Source: Tritrichomonas musculus (lineage: Eukaryota; Parabasalia; Tritrichomonadida; Tritrichomonadidae). Taken from it: a stretch of 64,000 nucleotides of DNA. A model generated the notes under the pieces. It was not told the origin of the DNA and did not search any database. It was given only the letters and a program-made list of their open reading frames with translations. Made by a program: the position numbers and the translations under genes. Shown here piece after piece: positions 39,601 through 48,735 of the stretch (the stretch's first letter is position 1; the number at the start of each line of letters is the position of its first letter). Where the stretch lies: NCBI GenBank assembly GCA_039105265.1, contig JAPFFF010000055.1:558001-622000 (forward strand). The letters are read 5' to 3'.

Positions 39601-42081
39601 AGGCTTATTCGAATTTAAAAAGGCTTGTTTTTGTAAATCGGGTACAAAGATGCCTAATAGGTTGTATGCAACATCATTAATAGTATTAGATAAAGAGTAT
39701 ACATCCTTATTAGTAATAACAAATTCAGGTATACCATTTTCTATAGTAAAATCAGAGTCTACAGGTGAGGTACCTCCACTTGGAATAGAATCACATATTA
39801 TTTTTCCATTTACTTCTAAATCACCCTTTATAATATATTTACCAAGTACTGGTTTAACTGGGTCTAATGATGGAGTATCTTTCGATATTTGAACACCATA
39901 ACATTTTAATACATCCTCGAATTTATCAAACCCTTTGACAAAGTCAGGTATTGCTACTGCGGAAGAGTTATCTGTTTTGGCTTCTTTCGTATTTTCGATT
40001 GATAACGCCATTGGAGATGGGTCATCTTTTGGTTCCCAAACCCATTGCCTTTTATCTTCATTCCAAACTATTTCTCCAAAAACCTGAACAAAACTATTTC
40101 TTGCACGTACAAGAGCATTTACTGCTGGGGTGTTTTGTGTTCGCCATCTATCTATCCATTCCAAATGTTGTGATAAAATAACCCATTCTTCATGTGTCAT
40201 ATCCCATATTAAATTGTCAGGAGCATCTAATAATTCATCATGAATCCAATCATCATCTTGGAAGTCATATCCATGTTCTTGCCATTCCTCATCTACGATA
40301 TTCCAAGCTACATATTGACCTAATTCTGCATGATATTCTCTATTACGGTATAACATTTCATTTGTTGGCATATGAAGATATGAATTCTCTTCTGGAAAGA
40401 ACACCCATTCTTCATATCTATCACTATACCTGAGATGTCCTCTATGGTCATTTTCAAAGATTGGTATTAATACATCTACTATTGCTTCACTAGCTCCTTC
40501 TCTCCAACCTTCCTCGAAAGGATAATAAATATTTAACATAACCCATTCATCATGAACAACATCCCACATGTAATTTTGAGGTACAGGAGCATTCCTATTT
40601 CGTCTCCATCCTGCAGGTCTATCCAAGTTATCATCTCTTTCTCGCCATTCCTCATAGATGATGTCCCAAACATAATTACTATCTTGATTATATAGACCGT
40701 TCGAACGGTCGCCAATTGGTCTGTAAATTGGTATTTGTTGTTCTTGGTCTTGTTGTTCCATAGCTTGTTTTGCTATATCAGGTATTGCATCCTCATACAT
40801 AACAACATCAAGCATAGCATCTTGAAATGACTGTACTTGTTCACCAAGATTCAATCTATTTATATTCTCATCAATATCACCTAAATGTTCTTCAAGATGT
40901 CGATTTTGATTTCTTAGGTAGTTCGTCAATTCATCAATCTCATCTTGCGGGATACCTATGCCACCTCCTCCTTCCTCCTCTTCATGATTGCAATCACAGG
41001 ATTTTATCTGCGATACTTGTCCTATCAAATCATTAATTACAATCATGAGTACTTCGATATTTCGTTGAACGTCATTTAAGTGGTCATTTAAGGTGACTGA
41101 CATTTGAGTACCATCAATATGAGTAATGGTAATTTTATTATCTGGAGCTTTGGATAGTCGAAATAATTTTAAGGCTTTTGAGATACCTAAACCTAATACA
41201 CTCGAAAACAGCAAATATTGAAGTATTTGAGGAGTGTGTTTGTAATTTTCTAAGTAGTATCTTGTATATATATCAAGGAATTCACATGGGCTACTTACTT
41301 CAATAATTTGGTCTGCCTCAACCAAGTCTGTACACCCTTTGTATCTATATCCTATTCTTTGTACTGACAATTTATCTAGATTCCAATGGTATTGAGATAT
41401 CCTAGATACGAAATTTTTAAAGTTAGATTCATTAAAAGCCTCATATAAGAATCTCTTTGTTGTCATGTTAGTTCTTTCATTCTTTATGACATTTATCAAT
41501 AAATCTCCCAGGTTCGAATAACCAAACTCAGCTAAAAATGGGTCAGGCTCTGGTGTTGGAAGTGGTACAGGGTCTTGAAGATATCGAATAACCTTTGTTT
41601 GTCCTAGTTGTTCATCTGTTGATATTTGTTCATATCCATCAACAGCACACATCAATTCGGTATACATCTCATGAATAGCCTCACATGTATTAGATTCTTC
41701 TTCAATAAATTCATTTAAGGTATTTACGCAAAGTTCATCTTTTATCAACTCCTTATATGACTCTGCTTTTTCAGGTAGTGAGCCTTCTAATTGAGGTGTC
41801 TTTTCAGGTCCTTTAAATACATATTTTAAATAATTGGCAAATTTGTGTGTAATAGGTACATTGCCGAAACCATCAAGCTTTCCTCCATTTTCGATATAAT
41901 CATTGACTACCCTTTCGTCTACTTCTGCTTTGTTATATAAACAACTAAACGTAGGATAATCATCTGGGTCCTCATTTCTTATAATATCAATATTACCTTC
42001 ATCATTAACACTTATCTCAACATCCTTGTCTTTGAGCTTCTCTGCTTCATTTGATTGCAAAGAATAAAGTTTAATTGACAT
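36622..42081 (-). CDS. Giant fibre-like protein of Polinton 2 (about 1819 aa)
   Basis: I place the start at the ATG ending at 42081 (MSIKLYSLQSN), which leaves a 17-bp divergent promoter. The frame is open for 5.4 kb. The N-terminal third has a hydrophobic segment (LLFSSVLGLGISKALKLF), a coiled-coil, and five tryptophan repeats of the type WDxxxxEW (YVWDIIYEEW, YMWDVVHDEW, AWNIVDEEW). The middle is beta-rich and shares IDQQFYEI and a second hydrophobic segment (VALAFGVIGTAGSIANVGLTLF) with the Polinton 1 fibre-like gene. The end has YALK/DIPEPVDLSNYALK repeats as in tail fibres, a strong heptad coiled coil (LERENATLKDTIAAMEARLA) and a beta-rich C-terminal domain of about 115 residues. It is probably a trimeric spike or fibre for attachment; this is inference. 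Confidence 0.55.
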   Translation of the reverse strand: MSIKLYSLQSNEAEKLKDKDVEISVNDEGNIDIIRNEDPDDYPTFSCLYNKAEVDERVVNDYIENGGKLDGFGNVPITHKFANYLKYVFKGPEKTPQLEGSLPEKAESYKELIKDELCVNTLNEFIEEESNTCEAIHEMYTELMCAVDGYEQISTDEQLGQTKVIRYLQDPVPLPTPEPDPFLAEFGYSNLGDLLINVIKNERTNMTTKRFLYEAFNESNFKNFVSRISQYHWNLDKLSVQRIGYRYKGCTDLVEADQIIEVSSPCEFLDIYTRYYLENYKHTPQILQYLLFSSVLGLGISKALKLFRLSKAPDNKITITHIDGTQMSVTLNDHLNDVQRNIEVLMIVINDLIGQVSQIKSCDCNHEEEEGGGGIGIPQDEIDELTNYLRNQNRHLEEHLGDIDENINRLNLGEQVQSFQDAMLDVVMYEDAIPDIAKQAMEQQDQEQQIPIYRPIGDRSNGLYNQDSNYVWDIIYEEWRERDDNLDRPAGWRRNRNAPVPQNYMWDVVHDEWVMLNIYYPFEEGWREGASEAIVDVLIPIFENDHRGHLRYSDRYEEWVFFPEENSYLHMPTNEMLYRNREYHAELGQYVAWNIVDEEWQEHGYDFQDDDWIHDELLDAPDNLIWDMTHEEWVILSQHLEWIDRWRTQNTPAVNALVRARNSFVQVFGEIVWNEDKRQWVWEPKDDPSPMALSIENTKEAKTDNSSAVAIPDFVKGFDKFEDVLKCYGVQISKDTPSLDPVKPVLGKYIIKGDLEVNGKIICDSIPSGGTSPVDSDFTIENGIPEFVITNKDVYSLSNTINDVAYNLLGIFVPDLQKQAFLNSNKPIFKIVLRKNVIYDERGRYIKEFYITSRNGKIVCPVITYDKENDYCTINDNSSTDDRYYIAFDKSLPFHPYTLYLNGELSIMNEYEPTALKTDKAIKCSIIEAENALKLHKSDVHYFYKPSIITEEKIGEDEYYKMVYEVPDNYEIPDKLNFVFKEHCFGNTWNLQWNTDKSRENKGYWSGDNAKGHLNGKVINKWNIRPTKKANSCYGCWITVKQTDMHEAIITNEGNGLMHSLLKNYKNEFKLEMKDGTIKDGSEWNMTCAYENHLTDGLSNSLHPGYYGTVLLYISMDSTEGIRTDLVEKIYLDIYVGESSTATRLSFKPDGFHAQKNGEVFVDVIPVLDTIETISYDWGFCLDVGETRDIKLYLRKDYTDPIDEINWDSSTNAFKYIIDQQFYEITPNPNAATTLYTDYNITSSKIITADNITTMRSDLNVLTNNFDVVSYDVKDITSKVNVLNAEMGETKRITKHLQEDIDQVRIVSNVALAFGVIGTAGSIANVGLTLFRTGFTFTKAGVDSAIEGVSQGEQALYHLGDGSNLPPLKIGRSTTTDLTPIIDWCDAEKVVVEYTDETEDISKTITTYRDAIDLCNHFRESLKPAFRLLADKINEVNEEVENNNYVDKNDLVRDDTIDIVGSIVNKEVHLEAEDVITDGTIKARLMVMKVSEFNDIDYEECIITITIAGGTISQYEGSDYFPTCTLNGKTIVIANPQQVRVTGIAIKENSAVRRMSFEVKDIAYTCDIDALNNKVDSLEKISHDNNESIATIMNEYPTVDEVNDVLKEYALKKDIPEPVDLSNYALKSELEEVKTKIDNTSKAHQDLAILVGEHVASIVTINSKISNLERENATLKDTIAAMEARLAALEEKNDPDREWKAYYTGFTDVTDEYNRYFLFSYFTSEKHIIIDNLDNDPTGDNEPVPDGEYLLIFKDKTQKLHFIRFISTEWSDPQQIKSYLDEIYFKDTNPPSGAYDIYNIELDCDTCSMICFDAIYMKK

Positions 42082-42098
42082 TTTTTGGATATAATAAA
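42082..42098. promoter_or_regulatory. 17-bp divergent promoter
   Basis: The whole gap between the divergent fibre-like and minor capsid genes is ttttttggatataataa, a T-run followed by a TATA-like sequence. If both chosen starts are right, each mRNA would have almost no leader, which is usual in trichomonads. Confidence 0.4.
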
Positions 42099-42806
42099 AT
42101 GTTAGTATCAGTACAGAGTACAAATGCTGATGAATATAATAAGGTATCTATCAATTTGGATATACCATGGAAGTGTAAATATATTAAATATTTTGTATCT
42201 TCAATTAATACAATAAGTAATATTATGTTGAGTACGAAAGATGATTATATAGAGTTTACACATAACAGTATTCCATTCAAGCTTAAATTCGAAGATAGAT
42301 ATAATTATACCATCAAGCAAATAGAAGCAGTTTTAAATCCACTTGCGGAGGTATCTTTTAAATATAATGATACTACTCGTACATTTACAATAAAGACACA
42401 AACACCGTTAACAATAACCTCTATTTCCCATCGAGCCGCATTATTAACTGGTTTGTATAATACTCCATTGCCTATTGAGATACCAGCAAATACAACATAT
42501 ACTGTTAAAGATATACCAATATTAAATCATACTAAGTTGTATTTAGTATCATTACAAGGTAATGCCATATACTCCAATATAGGTGAACAACAATATACAC
42601 CATCAGTTATTGGTAGTATAAATACCTTCACCTTAGATAATAAACCACTTATATATGATTTCGAAACTGAAAGTAAACCATTAAAAATAAAAACATATAC
42701 AGATTCATTAAAATTTTTAGAATTAAGTTTAGTAGATTTCCAATACCAGCCGATATTGTTAAAAAGTCCTTTGTTCATAACTATCAAAATTAAACCATCT
42801 ACGTAA
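42099..42806 (+). CDS. Putative penton/minor capsid protein of Polinton 2
   Basis: The ATG at 42099 gives a product of 235 aa (MLVSVQSTNADEYNK). It is beta-rich with no membrane segment. HRAALLTGLYNTPL in the middle resembles the 's..la.lLGF' segment of Polinton and virophage penton proteins, and the end (LKFLELSLVDFQYQPILLKSPLFITIKI) looks like the closing strands of a single jelly roll. Pentons of this kind fill the five-fold vertices and carry spikes. Its divergent neighbour is the fibre-like gene, which suits this. The 333-aa protein at 55202-56203 is the alternative candidate. Confidence 0.45.
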   Translation: MLVSVQSTNADEYNKVSINLDIPWKCKYIKYFVSSINTISNIMLSTKDDYIEFTHNSIPFKLKFEDRYNYTIKQIEAVLNPLAEVSFKYNDTTRTFTIKTQTPLTITSISHRAALLTGLYNTPLPIEIPANTTYTVKDIPILNHTKLYLVSLQGNAIYSNIGEQQYTPSVIGSINTFTLDNKPLIYDFETESKPLKIKTYTDSLKFLELSLVDFQYQPILLKSPLFITIKIKPST

Positions 42807-45800
42807 ACCTAAGAGTACGTGCAAATTTAGGTAAGTTGGTTTGTTGAAATGTCTTTGACTTCCTGAATGCATTCGAACCATCCAACAAATCAAATGTCAT
42901 GCTTTCTCCTTTGTACATCCTTTCAAAAAGTTCTTCAACTGAGATACCCATCCTTTTGCACTTGTTGAGAATAACTTGTTTTGGAATTCCTTTAAGTCTA
43001 ATATGGTATCCTTCATTTCCTTGTTCATCAACCAAGATATCGAGGTAGCTCTTTTTACCAAGTGCAATGAGTTTTCTTGAGTGTATTTCCCCTTGACTAC
43101 CTTCGAACTCATCGAAGTCGTTATGGAACTGACACATATTTTTACCAATAAGAGGTTGATGATACTTGAACTGGAATAAGTCAGCTATCTTTGGCACGTC
43201 ATTTTCCATAACGTGACAAGAATCTGTGTCTTGGTAGTAGATAGGTATACCTGCTTGCTCAGCTGTAGCCATAACCCTGTTCATTAAGTGCTTACTCCAA
43301 GAGAGAACGCTTGCACCAAATTGAGGTAGGTTGAAATGGTCATTAATTGGTTTCAACTTCTTGACATAGCACTTATCAATATTAACATCTTCAACAACCT
43401 CCTTGACAAAGTTGTAGTTCCGCCAGAGATACTTGTATAGTTGGCTTTTTGGTACTGTCTTTGTTTCAGTCTTAGTTGCTTTTAATATTGACTTGCCATA
43501 TATGGAGTTGAGGAGGAGCTTTATTGTTTGTTCAAGAGGGTTCTTTTGCTTTTTATAACTTGCCCTGAGATTAAAGAGCTTCTCAATGAACTCATTGATT
43601 TTCTTGTTAAATCCTTCATCAAAGTAATAGCCACGTATTAACTCATATTCAACATCATAAAATTCGAACAAGTCCATAAGACCTACTTTATCGATATAAT
43701 AATGGTCAACAAGGAAATTACCGAATATTTTACTACCTGATTCATTCCTTGTAAATACTTGTCCAAATTTATATGGCTCTTTTGATTTACATTCGAGTTT
43801 CTTGATGTTGACTTCGATAAAGAATGTATCATATTGCATAAGTTGTTCATGGGTAGTACCTTGTGGTATTACTTTAGGTCTTCCTTTTGGTATACCATCC
43901 ATGACATACATTGCAGATGGATATAAGCTAACTGCATCAAAGTCTTGTATCCTTCCTTCGATGTATTGCTTTTCATTACCTGCTGTCATTGTTCGTCCAC
44001 CTGAAACACATCGTTGAATGAAGTCTTGACACTTACCTGATAATTCATAACATCCATCAAAACAACCATATTTTTTTGCAAAGCAATATCCAATAGCACT
44101 GATAGATATAAAATCATGAACACCATACATATCTGTCTTTGTTTCTTTAAAGACTTCTCCGAGGTCTCTATTAAATTTTTCCATTCCCTTCATCAAAACA
44201 ATACAATCCTTGAAACAATAGAAGATGGCATATTTAATGATGTCGATTTTGCCATCATTATAACAATTTGCTATTTTTGCATTTTCGATAATCTGCTTGC
44301 AGTTTGCATCAAGTTGTTCTTTCGATAACTTGTCTTGGTTTTCATCGATGTATTGCTGTTGGAACTCAGTAGCATCAACAATTCTTCTTTGTATGTTCTC
44401 TTGTGTATATAGCTTATATGCCATGACTTCCTTGTGAACATTGAGGTTGAACATTGTAGCAAATTTACTTAATGCTTGTGGTATTATACTGTATGAGTTC
44501 CTGAATGTTAATCTTTTTTTGACTTTCCTTGTACCTTCTTCGAATAATGTCATGATGATTTGAAGTACAGTACCACTTCGTTCTGTTATCTGTGTATCCC
44601 ATCCAGGTGTGTTAATGAAAAAGCATGCATCATACTTGAGGTTGTGAAAATATGTTAATGAACCACTCCATAAATAATTCAAGAGCTTCTGTCCACAATC
44701 TTCACCTTGAATAGATATTTTATGTATGTTGGCACCATCTCGAAAGATAGTACAATTGAGATATGGTATATGTGGACTGACTGTAGAGTTTGTTTCGAAG
44801 TCGCTATAATAAATCCTTGACCATGTATTTTGTTTCTTCTTGTTATTATCAATGAGTCTTGTACATTGTTCTGCATTATATTCGAGACTTACATAATCTT
44901 TCACATGGTCATATTCAGTTGTGTTGATGATATCCAATTCACATGCTTTTATTTCTTCGAATAGATGTAGTTCAAACATCTTTTGGAAAAAGGTTATTGG
45001 TTTGATTCCTTCATGATTATAGTCTTTGACAGTCTTTCCATTATCATGCAATCTTTGTATCTTACATCTTTTTTCAAAAGGCATATGTGCAAATGTTTTA
45101 TCAAGTTCTTCATAGTGTTGAAGGTAGAATAATGTACAAGGTATTTTCCTGTTGAGCATATAATGGTCTTTGAACAATATCAGTTTAACTTCTCTTTTAA
45201 AATCAACAGACCATTTTTTCTTTCTGGTGTTGATTCTTGTTTCATACTTGTATTTATCAGGTTGTTCAACAACTCTAATGATGCTAAAATTGCACTTGAA
45301 CTTTTGAGCAACATCAATTATCTTGTTATTAGGTATGGTTCTTGTTTGAACAAAAAATCGTAGGTCATCTATTTCATCATCAGTGAACACACCTGATTGT
45401 ATACAAGCATATACAAAACAATTATCTCTGTAGTTCTCTTTCCTTACTTCATGAAAGATTTGATATGCTGATAGGTCTATTGGAGAACGATTGATGTATG
45501 GAAAAAAACTTCCTTCTGGTGTATTTCGATAGTCTTCATCAATTTCGACTTCATCATCATAGATTTCATGAGTATCCATATCTTGCATCTTGGTTCGAAA
45601 ATGAACACCATCATTTGTTTTATTCATGTCAATAAATTGTACCTCATATCGAACAGGAATGAACATGTTTGAGATGTATGGATTTGTATCTGATTGGTCT
45701 TCACTTAAATCAAGTTCTCCTGTTATATGTCCGAGTGTACTTTCGATGTTGTGCTTATCACTGAGTGTGAAGTACTTGTGAGTTCCATCAAGTGCTATTG

Positions 45801-46074
45801 CTTTTACAATAGGTCTTCCAACATGTTTCATTTTATAAATCTGTCTAAGTGTTTCAGTAAACGCATACCTCTTATCTTCATCTTGGTTGATGTCTGTTGC
45901 AAAACCAATACCTTGTCCTGCAGGAATCATGAGCTTCCTCATTTCTTCTTTAAACTTGTCGTTCTTTTTATATTGTTTAGCACGTCGATTATATTCACGA
46001 CGAAACTGTGATTTGGTATCGGCATAGACATCTCCAATAGCATCTAAAAAATCATCTTCAATGTCCTTGTTCAT
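42799..46074 (-). CDS. Protein-primed DNA polymerase B of Polinton 2
   Basis: With the ATG at 46074 (MNKDIEDDFLDAIG) the product is about 1091 aa, and all motifs are in one frame. An OTU-like domain lies near residues 215-290 (YRDNCFVYACIQSG). Exonuclease motif I is near 420 (YSDFETNS), with LKYDACFF after it. Polymerase motif A is near 710 (FDAVSLYPSAMY), motif B near 855 (LLLNSIYGKS), motif C near 947 (YYQDTDSCH), and a thumb-type KLIALGKKSYLD follows. Unlike the polymerases of Polintons 1 and 3 it has no HNH insert and is shorter. Protein-primed replication of the linear element from its inverted repeats is the known role of the family. Confidence 0.9.
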   Translation of the reverse strand: MNKDIEDDFLDAIGDVYADTKSQFRREYNRRAKQYKKNDKFKEEMRKLMIPAGQGIGFATDINQDEDKRYAFTETLRQIYKMKHVGRPIVKAIALDGTHKYFTLSDKHNIESTLGHITGELDLSEDQSDTNPYISNMFIPVRYEVQFIDMNKTNDGVHFRTKMQDMDTHEIYDDEVEIDEDYRNTPEGSFFPYINRSPIDLSAYQIFHEVRKENYRDNCFVYACIQSGVFTDDEIDDLRFFVQTRTIPNNKIIDVAQKFKCNFSIIRVVEQPDKYKYETRINTRKKKWSVDFKREVKLILFKDHYMLNRKIPCTLFYLQHYEELDKTFAHMPFEKRCKIQRLHDNGKTVKDYNHEGIKPITFFQKMFELHLFEEIKACELDIINTTEYDHVKDYVSLEYNAEQCTRLIDNNKKKQNTWSRIYYSDFETNSTVSPHIPYLNCTIFRDGANIHKISIQGEDCGQKLLNYLWSGSLTYFHNLKYDACFFINTPGWDTQITERSGTVLQIIMTLFEEGTRKVKKRLTFRNSYSIIPQALSKFATMFNLNVHKEVMAYKLYTQENIQRRIVDATEFQQQYIDENQDKLSKEQLDANCKQIIENAKIANCYNDGKIDIIKYAIFYCFKDCIVLMKGMEKFNRDLGEVFKETKTDMYGVHDFISISAIGYCFAKKYGCFDGCYELSGKCQDFIQRCVSGGRTMTAGNEKQYIEGRIQDFDAVSLYPSAMYVMDGIPKGRPKVIPQGTTHEQLMQYDTFFIEVNIKKLECKSKEPYKFGQVFTRNESGSKIFGNFLVDHYYIDKVGLMDLFEFYDVEYELIRGYYFDEGFNKKINEFIEKLFNLRASYKKQKNPLEQTIKLLLNSIYGKSILKATKTETKTVPKSQLYKYLWRNYNFVKEVVEDVNIDKCYVKKLKPINDHFNLPQFGASVLSWSKHLMNRVMATAEQAGIPIYYQDTDSCHVMENDVPKIADLFQFKYHQPLIGKNMCQFHNDFDEFEGSQGEIHSRKLIALGKKSYLDILVDEQGNEGYHIRLKGIPKQVILNKCKRMGISVEELFERMYKGESMTFDLLDGSNAFRKSKTFQQTNLPKFARTLRFT

Positions 46075-46141
46075 GTTTAACACAAAATAAAAGTGAAACG
46101 ATAAAAATAAAAACAAAAGAAAAAGTTAAAAAATTAATTGT

Positions 46142-47554
46142 TTATTGAGGATATCCATTATCATCATCATCTAGATGTGGAAAATTATATTGGAATTCAT
46201 TTCCTTTCGACTTCATATCAGATTTTTGTTGATATTGGTTCTTTATCATACCTTCATTGAAGGTTTTGATGTTCTTCATCACTTGTTTCGGTGATTGCCT
46301 CCTGTCTTTTTTAACGAAGTCGCATGAATTGTCCAACTTCTCTTTCTCTTCTGGTGATAAGTATGGTCGAAGATGATAAATGCAATTGGACAACTTCCAT
46401 CCATATGTCTTGAACAATGATGTTTGTTCAGCTGTAGAAGTCTGGGGAATGGTGTCAAACATGTATCGAAGATGGTCTAGTTCGTTGTCCATCAATTGAG
46501 TTCTTACATACTTCTCTGCAAATGAATCAGTTGTTGGAGGACCAGCTTGTTGAGCATTTTTCAGATCCGCCACGTCCTTCTTCAGATCGTGAATTTTGTT
46601 AATGTACTTCGCCACCTTTTTTGGAGTAAGTTCCAATTTCATCAGCTCGAGTGCGTATTCGTCGCTATTATCAATGTCTTTCCTGAGTTCTTCAGCATTG
46701 TGATTGATGTCTTCAATGTGAAATTCTACACCAGTCATTTTCTCCTCCAACTTCGTTAATCGGTCTTTCAAGTTTTCATTTTCTTCTATTAATCGTTCCA
46801 TTTCCTCTCGAAAGTCGAATGGACGAACATTATCCTCCTTATAATCACTATTGGATTTCATTTCATGAAGACTTTTCGGTGGCTTGTATGGTTCTTTGCG
46901 AGCTGGTGATGGTTCTTCAACAACATCTTCGATTTTTGTTTCTTCCTTCGGATTGGTACTTGTCTTCTGCGGTTCTGTAAATCCAGATGGTCTGGATATA
47001 GGACCAAGTCTTGGAGGTGGTGGTGGTATTTTTGGTAATGTATTTGGTGTAGGAGGAAGGAGTGGATGATATCGAGGTGGTGGAAATACTTTACTCGAAA
47101 ATGGCACGTACTGCTGCTTCTTCCTTCTTGCATCGTCTTCTTGCTTCAATCTTGCTAATGCTTCTTCTTCTTCTTGTTGCTGCTTCTTCCTTCTTGTTGC
47201 TGCTTCTTCTTCTTGTTGCTGCTTCTTCCTTTCTTCTTCTTCTTCTTGTTGCTGCTTCTTCCTTCTTCTTGCTTCTTCTTCTTCTTGCTGCTTCTTCCTT
47301 TCTTCTTCTTCTTGTTGCTGCTTCTTCTTCCTTCTTGCTTCATCTTCTTCTTGCTGCTTCTTTAATCTAGCTGCTTCTTCTTGCTGCTTCATGATGTACT
47401 GCTTCATTGATTCGAGTTGTTCTGGGGTCATGTTCTTGAACCAATCGTCTGCGGGTGGAGCTGATGGCGGATCTGATGGTGGAGCTTGTTGACCCAATTG
47501 CTCGATCGAGTCAAATAGACTAACATCGCTGTCTGAGCTGTAGTTGTATGACAT
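46142..47554 (-). CDS. Long coiled-coil protein upstream of PolB
   Basis: I choose the ATG at 47554 (MSYNYSSDSD; 470 aa). After an acidic/proline-rich start there is a K/Q/E/R-rich repeat helix (units like RRKKQQQEEEE, residues about 55-145), a proline-rich region with KIPPPPPRLGP, a second coiled coil (MERLIEENENLKDRLTKLEEKM) and a helical C-terminal domain with ELDHLRYMFDTI and PKQVMKNIKTFNEGM. It lies 67 bp upstream of PolB on the same strand and may be co-expressed. Polinton terminal proteins have not been firmly identified in general. This gene is a candidate by position only. Confidence 0.45.
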   Translation of the reverse strand: MSYNYSSDSDVSLFDSIEQLGQQAPPSDPPSAPPADDWFKNMTPEQLESMKQYIMKQQEEAARLKKQQEEDEARRKKKQQQEEEERKKQQEEEEARRRKKQQQEEEEERKKQQQEEEAATRRKKQQQEEEEALARLKQEDDARRKKQQYVPFSSKVFPPPRYHPLLPPTPNTLPKIPPPPPRLGPISRPSGFTEPQKTSTNPKEETKIEDVVEEPSPARKEPYKPPKSLHEMKSNSDYKEDNVRPFDFREEMERLIEENENLKDRLTKLEEKMTGVEFHIEDINHNAEELRKDIDNSDEYALELMKLELTPKKVAKYINKIHDLKKDVADLKNAQQAGPPTTDSFAEKYVRTQLMDNELDHLRYMFDTIPQTSTAEQTSLFKTYGWKLSNCIYHLRPYLSPEEKEKLDNSCDFVKKDRRQSPKQVMKNIKTFNEGMIKNQYQQKSDMKSKGNEFQYNFPHLDDDDNGYPQ

Positions 47555-47746
47555 TACAAGTATAAAAATGATTAATTTTCTTGTTGATATCACTAAATTT
47601 TAAATTTCGTAGAAAAACTCGAAGGTGGATATTTTTCTTTGAAAAAGTTAAATACACTATAAAAATTCAAAAATTGAATTAAAAAAAAATAAAATATATT
47701 GAAATTTTAAAAAAATATATTTATTAATATCACTATTATTTTATTA

Positions 47747-48172
47747 ATGATGAATGAAGAAGAAGATAAAATAGAAGATATTTTACAAAAACAAACACCT
47801 CCTAAAGGTTGTGATTCATTCGACTACAAAATAAATATAAACATGTCGAAAAAAATATCTCAACTAAAAGTTGAAGATGATACATCAAATTTAAGAACGA
47901 TGTGTGAAAATTATGCTCATGCTCTTGAAAATGATGCACATCGACTTCGAGCAAAACAAAAAAAGAGGTACGATGAATGGTTTGACAACCTCGAGAAAGA
48001 TTGTTATCCTGCAAGAGACATTGTTAACTTGTACAACATGTTCTTTGGTCATGAACTACCTATTACTCGACTTGGTTTCGGGCATCTCGATGGAACAAAG
48101 AGACACTTTACACATAAGAAAGTGAAAAGAAACAAGAAGTTCATCACAATGTACTACAAGAAAAATGAATAA
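47747..48172 (+). CDS. Unknown 141-aa protein of Polinton 2
   Basis: The ORF starts at an ATG after an AT-rich 190-bp gap that it shares with the divergent coiled-coil gene. The N-terminus is acidic, the middle is helical (MCENYAHALENDAHRLRAKQKKRYDEWFDNLEKD), and the end is strongly basic (TKRHFTHKKVKRNKKFITMYYKK), suggesting nucleic-acid binding. A segment YNMFFGHELPITRLGFGHLDGT precedes it. No known family is recognised. The frame is complete, and the T-rich minisatellite starts about 15 bp after its stop. Confidence 0.5.
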   Translation: MMNEEEDKIEDILQKQTPPKGCDSFDYKININMSKKISQLKVEDDTSNLRTMCENYAHALENDAHRLRAKQKKRYDEWFDNLEKDCYPARDIVNLYNMFFGHELPITRLGFGHLDGTKRHFTHKKVKRNKKFITMYYKKNE

Positions 48173-48186
48173 CTAAAAATTTTTTA

Positions 48187-48735
48187 ACTACTTGTTTTTT
48201 TTCGAGGTACTTGTTTTTTTTTCGAGGTACTTGTTTTTTTTCGAGGTACTTGTTTTTTTTCGAGGTACTTGTTTTTTTTTTCGAGGTACTTGTTTTTTTT
48301 TCGAGGTACTTGTTTTTTTTCGAGGTACTTGTTTTTTTTCGAGGTACTTGTTTTTTTCGAGGTACTTGTACTTTTTTTTTTTTAGCTACTTGTTTTTTTT
48401 CGAGGTACTTGTTTTTTTTTTTCGAGGTACTTGTACTTTTTTTTTCGAGGTACTTGTTTTTTTTTAGCTACTTTTTTTTTTCGAGGTACTTGTTTTTTTT
48501 TCGAGGTACTTTTTTTTTCGAGGTACTTGTTTTTTTAGCTACGAGGTACTTGTTTTTCCTCATAAGCTACTTGTTTTTCCTCATAAGCTACCTTTTTCCT
48601 CATAAGCTACCTTTTTCCTCATAAGCTACCTTTTTCCTCATAAGCTACCTTTTTCCTCATAAGCTACCTTTTTCCTCATAAGCTACCTTTTTCCTCATAA
48701 GCTACCTTTTTCCTCATAAGCTACCTTTTTCCTCA
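48187..48735. repeat. Two T-rich minisatellites in mid-element
   Basis: About seventeen copies of a roughly 19-bp unit (cgaggtacttg plus a T-run) run from 48187 to 48550. They change into about ten units of 19 bp (cctcataagctaccttttt) up to 48735. The phrase ggtacttgttttttt recalls the actacttgttttttcttgaagtac linker of the terminal repeats. The array separates two convergent genes and overlaps the end of the second. A bidirectional terminator or replication pause site is possible. Frames across it are by-products. Confidence 0.85.

Noticed and set aside
47062-47370. Long leucine/serine-rich reading frames on the + strand
   Set aside because: They mirror the K/Q/E-rich coiled-coil repeat of the real gene on the - strand.
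48192-48624. Phenylalanine-rich ORFs on the + strand
   Set aside because: They are products of translating the T-rich minisatellite and have no ATG-based gene structure or protein-like composition.
48187-48735. Regular repeats that might be a CRISPR array
   Set aside because: Units are about 19 bp, directly adjacent and without unique spacers, so this is a minisatellite in a eukaryotic element.
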